Shown: positions 38,303 through 48,811, counted from the stretch's first letter. The stretch is 63,475 nt of DNA from Pseudomonas entomophila (GCF_013523165.1 NZ_JAAMQI010000024.1:1-63475), one strand, 5' to 3'. Numbers and translations are program-made. Notes: a model not told the origin generated them from the letters alone.

Positions 38303-38800
38303 ATGAACAGCACGCTGATCCAAACCGACCGTTTCGCCCTGAGCGAAACCGAGCGCTCGGCCATCGAGCACGAGATGCACCACTACGAGGACCCGCGCGC
38401 GGCGTCCATCGAAGCCTTGAAGATCGTCCAGAAGCAGCGCGGCTGGGTCCCGGACGGCGCCATCCCAGCGATCGGCGAGGTGCTGGGCATCCCTGCCAGC
38501 GACGTCGAAGGCGTGGCCACGTTCTACAGCCAGATCTTCCGCCAGCCTGTCGGGCGCCACATCATCCGCGTCTGCGACAGCATGGTCTGCTACATCGGCG
38601 GCCACGAGTCGGTCGTCGACCAGATCCAGAGCGAACTGGGCATCGGCCTGGGCCAGACCACCGCCGACGGGCGCTTCACCCTGCTGCCCGTCTGCTGCCT
38701 GGGCAATTGCGACAAGGCCCCGGCGCTGATGATCGACGACGATACCTTTGGCGACGTGCAGCCGGCTGGCGTGGCCAAGCTGCTGGAGGGTTACGCATGA
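38303..38800 (+). CDS. nuoE: NADH-quinone oxidoreductase subunit E
   Basis: A 165-residue peripheral subunit with one [2Fe-2S] cluster (N1a). Its ligands lie in CDSMVCYIGG and VCCLGNCDKAP. It starts two bases after the nuoCD stop and overlaps nuoF by four. Confidence 0.97.
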   Translation: MNSTLIQTDRFALSETERSAIEHEMHHYEDPRAASIEALKIVQKQRGWVPDGAIPAIGEVLGIPASDVEGVATFYSQIFRQPVGRHIIRVCDSMVCYIGGHESVVDQIQSELGIGLGQTTADGRFTLLPVCCLGNCDKAPALMIDDDTFGDVQPAGVAKLLEGYA

Positions 38801-40158
38801 CCATCACTTCCTTCGGCCCGGCCAACCGCATCGCGCGCGCCGCCGAGACCCACCCGCTGACCTGGCGCCTGCGTGACGACGGCGAGCCGATCTGGCTCGA
38901 GGAGTACCAGGCCAAGAACGGCTACACGGCTGCTCGCAAGGCGCTGGCGCAGCTGTCCCAGGATGAGATCGTGCAGACCGTCAAGGACGCCGGCCTCAAG
39001 GGTCGCGGTGGCGCAGGCTTCCCCACCGGCGTGAAGTGGGGCCTGATGCCCAAGGACGAGTCCTTGAACATCCGTTACCTGCTGTGCAACGCCGACGAGA
39101 TGGAGCCCAACACCTGGAAAGACCGCATGCTCATGGAGCAGCAGCCGCACCTGCTGATCGAAGGCATGCTGATCAGCGCCCGGGCACTGAAGGCCTACCG
39201 CGGCTACATCTTCCTGCGCGGCGAGTACACCACCGCCGCACGCAACCTCAACCGTGCCATCGACGAGGCCAAGGCCGCCGGTCTGCTGGGTCGCAACATC
39301 CTGGGCAGCGGGTTCGACTTCGAACTGTTCGTGCACACCGGGGCCGGGCGCTACATCTGCGGTGAAGAGACCGCGCTGATCAACTCGCTCGAAGGGCGCC
39401 GCGCCAACCCGCGCTCCAAGCCGCCCTTCCCCGCCGCCGTCGGCGTCTGGGGCAAGCCAACGTGCGTGAACAACGTCGAGACCCTGTGCAACGTGCCGGC
39501 CATCGTCGGCAACGGTGTGGACTGGTACAAGTCGCTGGCCCGCGAAGGCAGCGAGGACCACGGCACCAAGCTGATGGGTTTCTCCGGCAAGGTCAAGAAT
39601 CCCGGCCTGTGGGAGCTGCCCTTCGGCGTCACCGCCCGTGAGCTGTTCGAAGACTACGCCGGCGGCATGCGCGACGGCTTCACCCTCAAGTGCTGGCAGC
39701 CAGGCGGCGCCGGGACCGGCTTCCTGCTGCCCGAGCACCTGGACGCGCAGATGTACGCCGGCGGCATCGCCAAGGTCGGCACGCGGATGGGCACCGGCCT
39801 GGCCATGGCGGTCGACGACAGCGTCAACATGGTGTCGCTGCTGCGCAACATGGAGGAGTTCTTCGCCCGTGAATCGTGCGGCTGGTGCACCCCCTGCCGT
39901 GATGGCCTGCCCTGGAGCGTGAAGATGCTGCGTTCCCTGGAAAAGGGCCAGGGCAAGCCGGAGGACATCGAGACCCTGCTCGGGCTGGTGAACTTCCTCG
40001 GCCCTGGCCGGACGTTCTGCGCCCACGCACCGGGCGCGGTCGAGCCGCTGGGCAGCGCCATCAAGTACTTCCGTGCCGAGTTCGAGGCCGGTGTCGCCCC
40101 CGTGGGCAGCGACGCCCTGCGCCCGAACCTGGCCCGACCCATCGTGGTCGGCGCATAA
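38797..40158 (+). CDS. nuoF: NADH-quinone oxidoreductase subunit F
   Basis: A 453-residue subunit that binds NADH and FMN and carries cluster N3. The glycine-rich GLKGRGGAGFPTGVKWG binds nucleotide; ESCGWCTPCRDG and the later cysteine in GPGRTFCAHA ligate the cluster. The ATG at 38797 overlaps the nuoE stop as ATGA; the open frame upstream overlaps nuoE out of frame. Confidence 0.98.
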   Translation: MTITSFGPANRIARAAETHPLTWRLRDDGEPIWLEEYQAKNGYTAARKALAQLSQDEIVQTVKDAGLKGRGGAGFPTGVKWGLMPKDESLNIRYLLCNADEMEPNTWKDRMLMEQQPHLLIEGMLISARALKAYRGYIFLRGEYTTAARNLNRAIDEAKAAGLLGRNILGSGFDFELFVHTGAGRYICGEETALINSLEGRRANPRSKPPFPAAVGVWGKPTCVNNVETLCNVPAIVGNGVDWYKSLAREGSEDHGTKLMGFSGKVKNPGLWELPFGVTARELFEDYAGGMRDGFTLKCWQPGGAGTGFLLPEHLDAQMYAGGIAKVGTRMGTGLAMAVDDSVNMVSLLRNMEEFFARESCGWCTPCRDGLPWSVKMLRSLEKGQGKPEDIETLLGLVNFLGPGRTFCAHAPGAVEPLGSAIKYFRAEFEAGVAPVGSDALRPNLARPIVVGA

Positions 40159-40290
40159 CAAGATGACTGGCAGGTGGTCCGTGCCACCTGTCGGCCACGC
40201 AGGCCCGCCGGTTCGACCGGCGTCGGCCGCTGGCCCACCGTTTTCCATTAGCCACGCCTGCTCACGCGGGCCAACGAAGAACTTTGAACC

Positions 40291-43005
40291 ATGGCCACTA
40301 TCCACGTAGACGGCAAAGCGCTCGAAGTCAACGGCGCAGACAACCTGTTACAGGCCTGTCTGTCGCTCGGCCTCGACATCCCTTATTTCTGCTGGCACCC
40401 GGCGCTCGGCAGCGTCGGCGCCTGCCGCCAGTGCGCGGTCAAGCAGTACACCGACGAGAACGACACTCGGGGTCGCATCGTCATGTCCTGCATGACCCCT
40501 GCCACCGATGGCACCTGGATCTCCATCGACGATGACGAGTCCAAGGCGTTCCGCGCCAGCGTCGTCGAATGGCTGATGACCAACCACCCGCACGACTGCC
40601 CCGTGTGCGAGGAAGGCGGTCACTGCCACCTGCAGGACATGACCGTGATGACCGGCCACAACGAGCGCCGGTATCGCTTCACCAAGCGCACCCACCAGAA
40701 CCAGGACCTCGGCCCGTTCATTGCCCACGAGATGAACCGCTGCATCGCCTGCTACCGCTGCGTGCGCTACTACAAGGACTACGCGGGCGGCACCGACCTG
40801 GGCGTCTACGGCGCCCACGACAACGTGTACTTCGGTCGCGTCGAGGACGGCGTGCTGGAAAGCGAGTTCTCCGGCAACCTGACCGAGGTCTGCCCGACCG
40901 GCGTGTTCACCGACAAGACCCACTCCGAGCGCTACAACCGCAAGTGGGACATGCAGTTCGCCCCGAGCATCTGCCATGGCTGCTCGAGCGGCTGCAACAT
41001 CAGCCCCGGCGAACGTTATGGCGAGCTGCGCCGGATCGAGAACCGCTTCAACGGCTCGGTCAACCAGTACTTCCTCTGTGACCGTGGTCGCTTCGGCTAC
41101 GGCTACGTCAACCGCAAGGACCGCCCACGTCAGCCGGCGCTGGCCGACGGCTCGATCCTGACGGTCGATGCGGCACTGGACAAGGCCGCTGCCCTGCTGC
41201 GCGGTCGTACCATCGTCGGCATCGGCTCGCCGCGCGCCAGCCTGGAAAGCAACTACGGCCTGCGCGAACTGGTCGGCGCCGAGTACTTCCACAGCGGCAT
41301 GGAAGCCGGCGAGCTGGCCCGCGTGCGCCTGGCGCTGCGCGTGTTGAACGACAGCCCCCTGCCCGTGCCGACCCTGCGCGACATCGAGAGCCACGATGCG
41401 GTGTTCGTGCTCGGCGAAGACCTGACCCAGACCGCCGCCCGCGTCGCCCTGGCCGTCCGCCAGGCCACCAAGGGCAAGGCCGTGGCCATGGCCGAAGGCA
41501 TGAAGGTGCAGCCGTGGCTCGACGCCGCGGTGAAGAACATCGGCCAGCACGCGCTGTACCCGCTGTTCATCGCCAGCCTGGCCGAGACCAAGCTCGATGA
41601 CGTCGCCGAAGAATGCGTGCACGCCGCCCCCGCCGACCTGGCGCGCCTGGGCTTCGCCGTAGCCCATGCCATCGACCCGAGCGCGCCGGCCGTGGCCGGT
41701 CTCGACGACGAGGCCAAGGCCCTGGTCGAGCGCATCGCCCAGAGCCTGATCGCCGCCCAGCGTCCGCTGGTGATCGCCGGCACCTCGCTGGCCGAGCCTG
41801 CGCTGATCGAGGCCGCTGCCAACATCGCCAAGGCGCTCAAGCTGCGCGAGAAGAACGGCTCCCTGAGCCTGGTGGTGCCGGAAGCCAACAGCCTTGGCCT
41901 GGCGATGCTCGGCGGCGAGTCCGTCGACGCTGCGCTGGACGCGGTCATCGACGGCAAGGCCGATGCCATCGTGGTGCTGGAGAACGACCTGTACGCCCGT
42001 CTGCCGGCCGCCAAGGTCGATGCCGCGCTGAACGCCGCCAAGGTGGTGATCGTCGCCGACCACTCGCGTACCCGTACCGTCGAGCGTGCCGACCTGGTCC
42101 TGCCGGCCGCCAGCTTCGCCGAAGGCGATGGCACCCTGGTCAGCCAGGAAGGCCGCGCGCAACGTTTCTTCCAGGTCTTCGACCCGAGCTTCCTCGACAG
42201 CGGCAACCTGGTCCACGAAGGCTGGCGCTGGCTGCATGCCCTGCGCGCCACCCTGCTGGAAAAACCGGTGGACTGGACGCAACTCGACCACGTCACCCGC
42301 GCCTGCGCCGACGCGGCGCCGCAGCTGGCCGGCATCGTCGATGCCGCACCGTCCGCCGCGTTCCGCATCAAGGGCCTGAAGCTGGCACGTGAACCGCTGC
42401 GCTACTCCGGGCGGACCTCCATGCGCGCCAACATCAGCGTGCACGAGCCGCGCATCCCGCAGGACAAGGACACGGCCTTCGCCTTTTCCATGGAAGGCTA
42501 CTCCGGCTCGGCCGAACCGCGCCAGCAGGTGCCGTTCGCCTGGTCGCCGGGCTGGAACTCGCCACAGGCCTGGAACAAGTTTCAGGACGAAGTCGGCGGC
42601 CACCTGCGTGCCGGTGACCCCGGCGTGCGCCTGATCGAGTCGCAAGGCGATCGCCTGGGCTGGTTCGCGACCATCCCGAACGCCTTCAACCCGGCACGGG
42701 GTACCTGGACCGCCGTTCCGTTCTTCCACCTGTTCGGCAGCGAAGAGACCTCCTCGCGTGCAGCACCGGTGCAGACGCGCATCCCGACGCCTTACGTGGC
42801 CCTGGCACCGTCCGAAGCCGAGCGCCTGGGCGTCAACGAAGGCGCACTGCTCAGCCTGCAGGTCGCTGGCCAGTCGCTGCGCCTGCCGCTGCGCATCAAC
42901 GAGCAACTGGGCGCTGGCCTGGTCGCCTTGCCCAAAGGGCTGGAGGGCATTCCACCGGCCATCTTCGGCGCCACCGTCGAAGGCCTGCAGGAGGCAGCAC
43001 GATGA
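40291..43005 (+). CDS. nuoG: NADH-quinone oxidoreductase subunit G
   Basis: A 904-residue iron-sulfur subunit of the peripheral arm. An N-terminal [2Fe-2S] ferredoxin-like domain (CWHPALGSVGACRQCAVKQY) precedes the HxxxC.. NuoG 4Fe-4S region (CPVCEEGGHCHLQD), CIACYRCVRYYKDY, and a molybdopterin-oxidoreductase-like C-terminal part. A CHGCSSGCN motif (about 229-237) adds the extra N7-type site. A 132-base gap separates it from nuoF. Confidence 0.97.
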   Translation: MATIHVDGKALEVNGADNLLQACLSLGLDIPYFCWHPALGSVGACRQCAVKQYTDENDTRGRIVMSCMTPATDGTWISIDDDESKAFRASVVEWLMTNHPHDCPVCEEGGHCHLQDMTVMTGHNERRYRFTKRTHQNQDLGPFIAHEMNRCIACYRCVRYYKDYAGGTDLGVYGAHDNVYFGRVEDGVLESEFSGNLTEVCPTGVFTDKTHSERYNRKWDMQFAPSICHGCSSGCNISPGERYGELRRIENRFNGSVNQYFLCDRGRFGYGYVNRKDRPRQPALADGSILTVDAALDKAAALLRGRTIVGIGSPRASLESNYGLRELVGAEYFHSGMEAGELARVRLALRVLNDSPLPVPTLRDIESHDAVFVLGEDLTQTAARVALAVRQATKGKAVAMAEGMKVQPWLDAAVKNIGQHALYPLFIASLAETKLDDVAEECVHAAPADLARLGFAVAHAIDPSAPAVAGLDDEAKALVERIAQSLIAAQRPLVIAGTSLAEPALIEAAANIAKALKLREKNGSLSLVVPEANSLGLAMLGGESVDAALDAVIDGKADAIVVLENDLYARLPAAKVDAALNAAKVVIVADHSRTRTVERADLVLPAASFAEGDGTLVSQEGRAQRFFQVFDPSFLDSGNLVHEGWRWLHALRATLLEKPVDWTQLDHVTRACADAAPQLAGIVDAAPSAAFRIKGLKLAREPLRYSGRTSMRANISVHEPRIPQDKDTAFAFSMEGYSGSAEPRQQVPFAWSPGWNSPQAWNKFQDEVGGHLRAGDPGVRLIESQGDRLGWFATIPNAFNPARGTWTAVPFFHLFGSEETSSRAAPVQTRIPTPYVALAPSEAERLGVNEGALLSLQVAGQSLRLPLRINEQLGAGLVALPKGLEGIPPAIFGATVEGLQEAAR

Positions 43006-44009
43006 GTTGGTTCACCCCTGAAGTGATCGATGTGATCCTCACCGTCGTACGCGCCATCGTGGTGCTGCTGGCCGTGGTGGTCTGCGGCGCGTTGCTCAGC
43101 TTCGTTGAGCGGCGCCTGCTGGGCTGGTGGCAGGACCGTTACGGCCCGAACCGGGTCGGCCCGTTCGGCATGTTCCAGATCGCTGCCGACATGCTGAAGA
43201 TGTTCTTCAAGGAAGACTGGAACCCGCCCTTCGTCGACCGGATGATCTTCACCCTGGCCCCGGTGGTGGCGATGAGCGCACTGCTGATCGCCTTCGCGGT
43301 GATTCCGATCACCCCGACCTGGGGCGTGGCCGACCTGAACATCGGCTTGCTGTTCTTCTTCGCCATGGCCGGTCTGTCGGTCTACGCCGTGCTGTTCGCC
43401 GGCTGGTCGTCGAACAACAAGTACGCCCTGCTCGGCAGCCTGCGGGCATCGGCGCAGACCGTGTCGTACGAAGTGTTCCTGGGCCTGGCTCTGATGGGCG
43501 TGGTAGTGCAGGTGGGCTCGTTCAACATGCGCGACATCGTCGAATACCAGGCGCAGAACCTGTGGTTCATCATCCCGCAGTTCTTCGGCTTCTGTACGTT
43601 CTTCATCGCCGGCGTCGCCGTGACCCACCGTCACCCGTTCGACCAGCCCGAAGCCGAACAGGAACTGGCCGACGGCTATCACATCGAGTACGCAGGCATG
43701 AAATGGGGCATGTTCTTCGTCGGTGAATACATCGGCATCATCCTCATCTCGGCGCTGCTGGTGACGCTGTTCTTCGGCGGCTGGCACGGCCCGTTCGATC
43801 TGCTGCCGCAAGTGCCGTTCCTGTGGTTCGCGCTCAAGACCGCGTTCTTCATCATGCTGTTCATCCTGCTGCGAGCGTCGATCCCGCGTCCACGCTACGA
43901 CCAGGTGATGGACTTCAGCTGGAAGTTCTGCCTTCCGCTGACCCTGATCAATTTGCTGGTGACCGCTGCGCTCGTGCTGTACAACGCGCCAGCCGTCGCG
44001 GCCCAGTAA
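43002..44009 (+). CDS. nuoH: NADH-quinone oxidoreductase subunit H
   Basis: A 335-residue membrane subunit with eight spans that touches the quinone site. Family segments are ERRLLGWWQDRYGPNRVGP and the PFDQPEAEQELADGYHIEY loop. It overlaps the nuoG stop by four bases. Confidence 0.98.
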   Translation: MSWFTPEVIDVILTVVRAIVVLLAVVVCGALLSFVERRLLGWWQDRYGPNRVGPFGMFQIAADMLKMFFKEDWNPPFVDRMIFTLAPVVAMSALLIAFAVIPITPTWGVADLNIGLLFFFAMAGLSVYAVLFAGWSSNNKYALLGSLRASAQTVSYEVFLGLALMGVVVQVGSFNMRDIVEYQAQNLWFIIPQFFGFCTFFIAGVAVTHRHPFDQPEAEQELADGYHIEYAGMKWGMFFVGEYIGIILISALLVTLFFGGWHGPFDLLPQVPFLWFALKTAFFIMLFILLRASIPRPRYDQVMDFSWKFCLPLTLINLLVTAALVLYNAPAVAAQ

Positions 44010-44019
44010 GGAGTCGACC

Positions 44020-44568
44020 ATGTTCAAATATATCGGCGACGTCGTAAAAGGCACCGGTACCCAGCTGCGCAGCCTGGCCATGGTGTTCTCCCACGGTTTC
44101 CGCAAGCGCGACACCCTGCAGTACCCCGAAGAACCCGTGTACCTGCCGCCCCGCTACCGCGGCCGCATCGTGCTGACCCGCGACCCTGACGGTGAAGAGC
44201 GCTGCGTGGCCTGCAACCTGTGTGCGGTGGCCTGCCCGGTCGGCTGCATTTCGTTGCAGAAGGCCGAAACCGACGATGGCCGTTGGTACCCGGAGTTCTT
44301 CCGCATCAACTTCTCGCGCTGCATCTTCTGTGGCCTGTGCGAGGAAGCGTGCCCGACCACCGCGATCCAGCTCACCCCGGACTTCGAAATGGCCGAGTTC
44401 AAGCGTCAGGATCTGGTCTACGAGAAGGAAGATCTGCTGATCTCCGGCCCAGGCAAGAACCCTGACTACAACTTCTACCGCGTCGCGGGCATGGCCATCG
44501 CCGGCAAGCCGAAAGGTGCCGCGCAGGACGAAGCCGAGCCGATCAACGTGAAGAGCTTGCTCCCATAA
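44020..44568 (+). CDS. nuoI: NADH-quinone oxidoreductase subunit I
   Basis: A 182-residue subunit with two [4Fe-4S] clusters (N6a/b). Both ferredoxin motifs are complete: CVACNLCAVACPVGC and CIFCGLCEEACPTTAI. It links the peripheral and membrane arms. Confidence 0.98.
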   Translation: MFKYIGDVVKGTGTQLRSLAMVFSHGFRKRDTLQYPEEPVYLPPRYRGRIVLTRDPDGEERCVACNLCAVACPVGCISLQKAETDDGRWYPEFFRINFSRCIFCGLCEEACPTTAIQLTPDFEMAEFKRQDLVYEKEDLLISGPGKNPDYNFYRVAGMAIAGKPKGAAQDEAEPINVKSLLP

Positions 44569-44578
44569 GGACAGACAG

Positions 44579-45079
44579 ATGGAATTCGCGTTCTACTTCG
44601 CATCCGGGATCGCCGTGGTCTCCACCCTTCGGGTGGTGACCGGCACCAACCCCGTGCACGCCTTGCTCTACCTGATCATTTCGTTGATCTCCGTGGCGAT
44701 GATCTTCTTCTCGCTGGGTGCGCCGTTCGCCGGTGCCCTGGAAGTGATCGCCTACGCTGGCGCCATCATGGTGCTGTTCGTTTTCGTGGTGATGATGCTC
44801 AACCTGGGGCCGGCTTCGGTGGCCCAGGAGCGCGGCTGGCTCACCCCCGGGATCTGGGCCGGGCCGGTATTGCTGGGCGCCCTGCTGTTGATCGAGCTGC
44901 TCTACGTGCTGTTCGTCAACCCGAGCAATGCCGCCATCAGTGGTACCACGGTCGACGCCAAGGCGGTCGGCGTCAGCCTGTTCGGGCCTTACCTGCTGGT
45001 GGTCGAACTGGCGTCGATGCTGCTGCTCGCCGCAGCGGTCACGGCGTTCCACCTCGGACGCAACGAGGCGAAGGAGTAA
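44579..45079 (+). CDS. nuoJ: NADH-quinone oxidoreductase subunit J
   Basis: A 166-residue membrane subunit with five spans. The conserved third span AYAGAIMVLFVFVVMMLNL contains the pi-bulge region important for coupling. It is in the operon at ten-base spacing after nuoI. Confidence 0.97.
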   Translation: MEFAFYFASGIAVVSTLRVVTGTNPVHALLYLIISLISVAMIFFSLGAPFAGALEVIAYAGAIMVLFVFVVMMLNLGPASVAQERGWLTPGIWAGPVLLGALLLIELLYVLFVNPSNAAISGTTVDAKAVGVSLFGPYLLVVELASMLLLAAAVTAFHLGRNEAKE

Positions 45080-45082
45080 CTC

Positions 45083-45391
45083 ATGCCTGCAATCCCTCTC
45101 GAGCATGGCCTGGCAGTAGCCGGCGTGCTCTTCTGCCTGGGCCTGGTCGGCCTGATGGTCCGTCGCAACATTCTCTTCGTGCTGATGAGTCTGGAAGTGA
45201 TGATGAACGCCTCGGCCCTGGCGTTCATCGTCGCCGGCAGCCGGTGGGTGCAACCCGATGGCCAGGTGATGTTCATCCTGGTGATCAGCCTGGCCGCCGC
45301 CGAGGCCAGTATCGGCCTGGCGATCCTGTTGCAGCTGTATCGCCGCTTCCACACCCTCGACATCGATGCTGCCAGTGAGATGCGCGGATGA
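45083..45391 (+). CDS. nuoK: NADH-quinone oxidoreductase subunit K
   Basis: A 102-residue, three-span membrane subunit. The conserved glutamates for proton transfer lie in FVLMSLEVMMNAS and SLAAAEASIGLAI. It overlaps nuoL by four bases. Confidence 0.97.
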   Translation: MPAIPLEHGLAVAGVLFCLGLVGLMVRRNILFVLMSLEVMMNASALAFIVAGSRWVQPDGQVMFILVISLAAAEASIGLAILLQLYRRFHTLDIDAASEMRG

Positions 45392-47238
45392 ACCTACTCT
45401 TCCTGACCTTCGTCTTCCCCCTGATCGGCTTCCTGCTGCTGTCGTTCTCCCGCGGGCGCTTTTCGGAAAACCTCTCGGCGCTGATCGGCGTCGGCTCGGT
45501 CGGCCTGTCGGCCGCCGTGGCCGCCTACGTGATCTGGCAGTTCAACGTCGCGCCGCCACCCGGTGGCGCGTACACCCAGTTGCTCTGGCAGTGGATGTCG
45601 GTGGATGGCTTCGCGCCGAACTTCACCCTGTACCTGGATGGCCTGTCGGTCACCATGCTGGGCGTGGTCACCGGCGTCGGCTTCCTGATCCACCTGTTCG
45701 CGTCCTGGTACATGCGTGGCGAGACCGGCTACTCGCGGTTCTTCTCCTATACCAACCTGTTCATCGCCAGCATGCTGTTCCTGATCCTGGGCGACAACCT
45801 GCTGTTCATCTACTTCGGTTGGGAAGGCGTGGGGCTGTGCTCGTACCTGTTGATCGGTTTCTACTACAGCAACCGCAACAACGGTAACGCCGCCCTCAAG
45901 GCCTTCATCGTGACCCGCATCGGCGACGTGTTCATGGCCATCGGCCTGTTCATCCTGTTCGTCCAGCTCGGCACCCTTGAGGTGCAACAGCTGCTGGTGC
46001 TGGCGTCGCAGAAATTCCAGGCAGGCGACACCTGGATGGTGCTGGCGACCTTGATGCTGCTCGGCGGTGCCGTCGGCAAGTCGGCGCAGCTGCCCCTGCA
46101 AACGTGGCTGGCCGACGCGATGGCCGGCCCGACACCCGTCTCGGCGCTGATCCACGCCGCGACCATGGTGACCGCAGGCGTCTACCTGATCGCCCGCACC
46201 CATGGCCTGTTCGCCCTGGCGCCGGACATCCTGCACCTGGTCGGCGTGATCGGTGGCGTGACCCTGGTCCTGGCGGGTTTCGCCGCGCTGGTCCAGACCG
46301 ACATCAAGCGGATTCTCGCCTACTCGACCATGAGCCAGATCGGCTACATGTTCCTGGCCCTGGGCGTCGGTGCCTGGGAAGGCGCGATCTTCCACCTGAT
46401 GACCCATGCGTTCTTCAAGGCGCTGCTGTTCCTGGCCTCGGGTGCGGTGATCGTCGCCTGCCACCACGAACAGAACATCTTCAAGATGGGCGGCCTGTGG
46501 AAGAAACTGCCACTGGCCTACGCCAGCTTCGTGGTGGGCGGCGCGGCCCTGTCGGCCTTGCCGATCCTGACCGCGGGTTTCTATTCCAAGGACGAGATCC
46601 TCTGGGAAGCCTTCGCCAGTGGCCACAGCGGCTTGCTGTACGCCGGCCTGGTGGGCGCGTTCATGACCTCGCTGTACACCTTCCGCCTGATCTTCATCGC
46701 CTTCCACGGCGAAGCCAAGACCGAAGCGCATGCGGGCCACGGGATTTCCCACTGGCTGCCGCTGGGTGTGCTGATCGTGCTGTCGACCTTCATCGGTGCC
46801 TGGATCCATCCACCGCTGGCTGGCGTCCTGCCACAAAGCGTCGGGCATGCCGGTGGCGAGGCCAAGCACTCGCTGGAAATCGCTTCGGGCGCCATCGCCA
46901 TTGCCGGTATCCTGCTGGCGGCCATGCTGTTCCTCGGCAAGCGTCGCTTCGTCACCGCCATTGCCAACAGTGGCCTGGGCCGTGCGCTGTCGGCCTGGTG
47001 GTTCGCCGCCTGGGGCTTCGACTGGCTGTACGACAAGCTGTTCGTCAAGCCGTACCTGCTGATCAGCCACCTGTTGCGCAAGGACCCGGTCGATCGCGGC
47101 ATTGGCCTGATCCCGCGCCTGACGCGTGCTGGCCACGTGGCCATGAGCAAGACCGAGACTGGCCAACTGCGCTGGTACACCGCTTCGATCGCCGTGGGTG
47201 CCGTGTTGGTGCTCGGCGCCGTGCTGATGGCGGCATGA
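45388..47238 (+). CDS. nuoL: NADH-quinone oxidoreductase subunit L
   Basis: A 616-residue antiporter-like proton-pumping subunit. The FGWEGVGLCSYLLIGFYY segment holds the key glutamate, and TWLADAMAGPTPVSALIHAA is the conserved proton-channel lysine/histidine region. The long lateral helix of NuoL fits the C-terminal 100 residues. Confidence 0.97.
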   Translation: MNLLFLTFVFPLIGFLLLSFSRGRFSENLSALIGVGSVGLSAAVAAYVIWQFNVAPPPGGAYTQLLWQWMSVDGFAPNFTLYLDGLSVTMLGVVTGVGFLIHLFASWYMRGETGYSRFFSYTNLFIASMLFLILGDNLLFIYFGWEGVGLCSYLLIGFYYSNRNNGNAALKAFIVTRIGDVFMAIGLFILFVQLGTLEVQQLLVLASQKFQAGDTWMVLATLMLLGGAVGKSAQLPLQTWLADAMAGPTPVSALIHAATMVTAGVYLIARTHGLFALAPDILHLVGVIGGVTLVLAGFAALVQTDIKRILAYSTMSQIGYMFLALGVGAWEGAIFHLMTHAFFKALLFLASGAVIVACHHEQNIFKMGGLWKKLPLAYASFVVGGAALSALPILTAGFYSKDEILWEAFASGHSGLLYAGLVGAFMTSLYTFRLIFIAFHGEAKTEAHAGHGISHWLPLGVLIVLSTFIGAWIHPPLAGVLPQSVGHAGGEAKHSLEIASGAIAIAGILLAAMLFLGKRRFVTAIANSGLGRALSAWWFAAWGFDWLYDKLFVKPYLLISHLLRKDPVDRGIGLIPRLTRAGHVAMSKTETGQLRWYTASIAVGAVLVLGAVLMAA

Positions 47239-47278
47239 CCATGAACCTTGCGACTCTGCGAAAGGAAACGAACCCGTC

Positions 47279-48811
47279 ATGATTCTGCCTTGGCTGATCC
47301 TGATCCCCTTCATCGGCGGCTTCCTGTGCTGGCTGGGCGAGCGCTTCGGCGCCACCCTGCCACGCTGGATCGCGCTGCTGACCATGTCTCTGCTGCTCGG
47401 TATCGGCCTGTGGCTGTGGGGCACCGGTGACTTCACGCTGGCCCCGGCCCCGGGCGTCGAGCCGACCTGGGCCCTCGAGTTCAAGGTGCGTTGGATCGAG
47501 CGCTTCGGCATCAGCATCCACCTGGCCCTCGATGGTCTGTCGCTGCTGATGATCCTGCTGACCGGCCTGCTCGGTGTGCTGTCGGTGCTGTGCTCGTGGA
47601 ACGAGATCCAGCGCCACGTCGGCTTCTTCCACCTCAACCTGATGTGGATCCTGGGCGGCGTGGTCGGGGTGTTCCTGGCCCTGGACCTGTTCCTGTTCTT
47701 CTTCTTCTGGGAAATGATGCTGGTGCCGATGTACTTCCTCATCGCGCTCTGGGGTCACAGCTCGGCCGACGGCAAGAAGACCCGCATCTACGCGGCGACC
47801 AAGTTCTTCATCTTCACCCAGGCCAGCGGCCTGATCATGCTGGTGGCGATCCTGGCGCTGGTGCTGGTCAACTACGGCAACACGGGTGTCATCACCTTCA
47901 ACTACAGCGACCTGCTCAAGGCGCAGTTGCCGGCCGGCACCGAGTACCTGCTGATGCTGGGCTTCTTCATCGCCTTCGCGGTGAAGCTGCCGGTGGTGCC
48001 GTTCCACTCCTGGCTACCGGACGCCCACGCCCAGGCCCCGACCGCCGGTTCCGTGGACCTGGCCGGTATCCTGCTGAAGACGGCGGCCTACGGCCTGCTG
48101 CGCTTTGCGCTGCCGCTGTTCCCGAACGCGTCGGCCGAGTTCGCGCCCATTGCCATGACCCTCGGACTGATCGGGATCTTTTACGGGGCCTTCCTGGCCT
48201 TCGCGCAGACCGACATCAAGCGCCTGATCGCGTTCTCCAGCGTCTCGCACATGGGCTTCGTGCTGATCGGCATCTACTCCGGCAGCCAGCAGGCGCTGCA
48301 GGGCGCCGTGATCCAGATGCTCGCCCACGGCGTGTCCGCTGCGGCGCTGTTCATCCTCAGTGGCCAGTTGTACGAGCGTCTGCACACCCGTGACATGCGC
48401 GAGATGGGTGGCTTGTGGCACCGGATCGCCTACCTGCCGGCCATCAGCCTGTTCTTCGCCGCTGCGTCGCTTGGCTTGCCAGGCACCGGCAACTTCGTCG
48501 GCGAGTTCCTGATCCTGATCGGCAGCTTCGCCAGCGTGCCGTGGATTACGGTGATCGCCACCACCGGCCTGGTGTTCGGTTCGGTGTACTCGCTGATCAT
48601 GATCCACCGGGCCTACTTCGGTCCGGCCAAGGCCGACACGGTGCTGGCCGGGATGAACGGGCGCGAGCTGGCCATGATCCTGAGCCTGGCGGTGCTGCTG
48701 ATCCTGCTGGGTGTCTACCCGCAGCCGTTCCTCGACACCTCCGCCGCCACCATGAGTGGCGTGCAGCAGTGGCTTGGCTCCGCTTTCACTCAACTCGCTT
48801 CGGCCCGGTAA
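47279..48811 (+). CDS. nuoM: NADH-quinone oxidoreductase subunit M
   Basis: A 510-residue antiporter-like subunit. FFFFWEMMLVPMYFLIALWG has the essential glutamate; PFHSWLPDAHAQAPTAGSVD is the family signature. It starts 40 bases after nuoL. Confidence 0.97.
   Translation: MILPWLILIPFIGGFLCWLGERFGATLPRWIALLTMSLLLGIGLWLWGTGDFTLAPAPGVEPTWALEFKVRWIERFGISIHLALDGLSLLMILLTGLLGVLSVLCSWNEIQRHVGFFHLNLMWILGGVVGVFLALDLFLFFFFWEMMLVPMYFLIALWGHSSADGKKTRIYAATKFFIFTQASGLIMLVAILALVLVNYGNTGVITFNYSDLLKAQLPAGTEYLLMLGFFIAFAVKLPVVPFHSWLPDAHAQAPTAGSVDLAGILLKTAAYGLLRFALPLFPNASAEFAPIAMTLGLIGIFYGAFLAFAQTDIKRLIAFSSVSHMGFVLIGIYSGSQQALQGAVIQMLAHGVSAAALFILSGQLYERLHTRDMREMGGLWHRIAYLPAISLFFAAASLGLPGTGNFVGEFLILIGSFASVPWITVIATTGLVFGSVYSLIMIHRAYFGPAKADTVLAGMNGRELAMILSLAVLLILLGVYPQPFLDTSAATMSGVQQWLGSAFTQLASAR

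Noticed and set aside
40348..42906. Very long minus-strand frame opposite nuoG
   Set aside because: It is the antisense shadow of a GC-rich gene; composition is high in Gly, Val, Gln and His without any domain. The same applies to the long antisense frames opposite nuoL, nuoN, uvrC, gabP and sulP.
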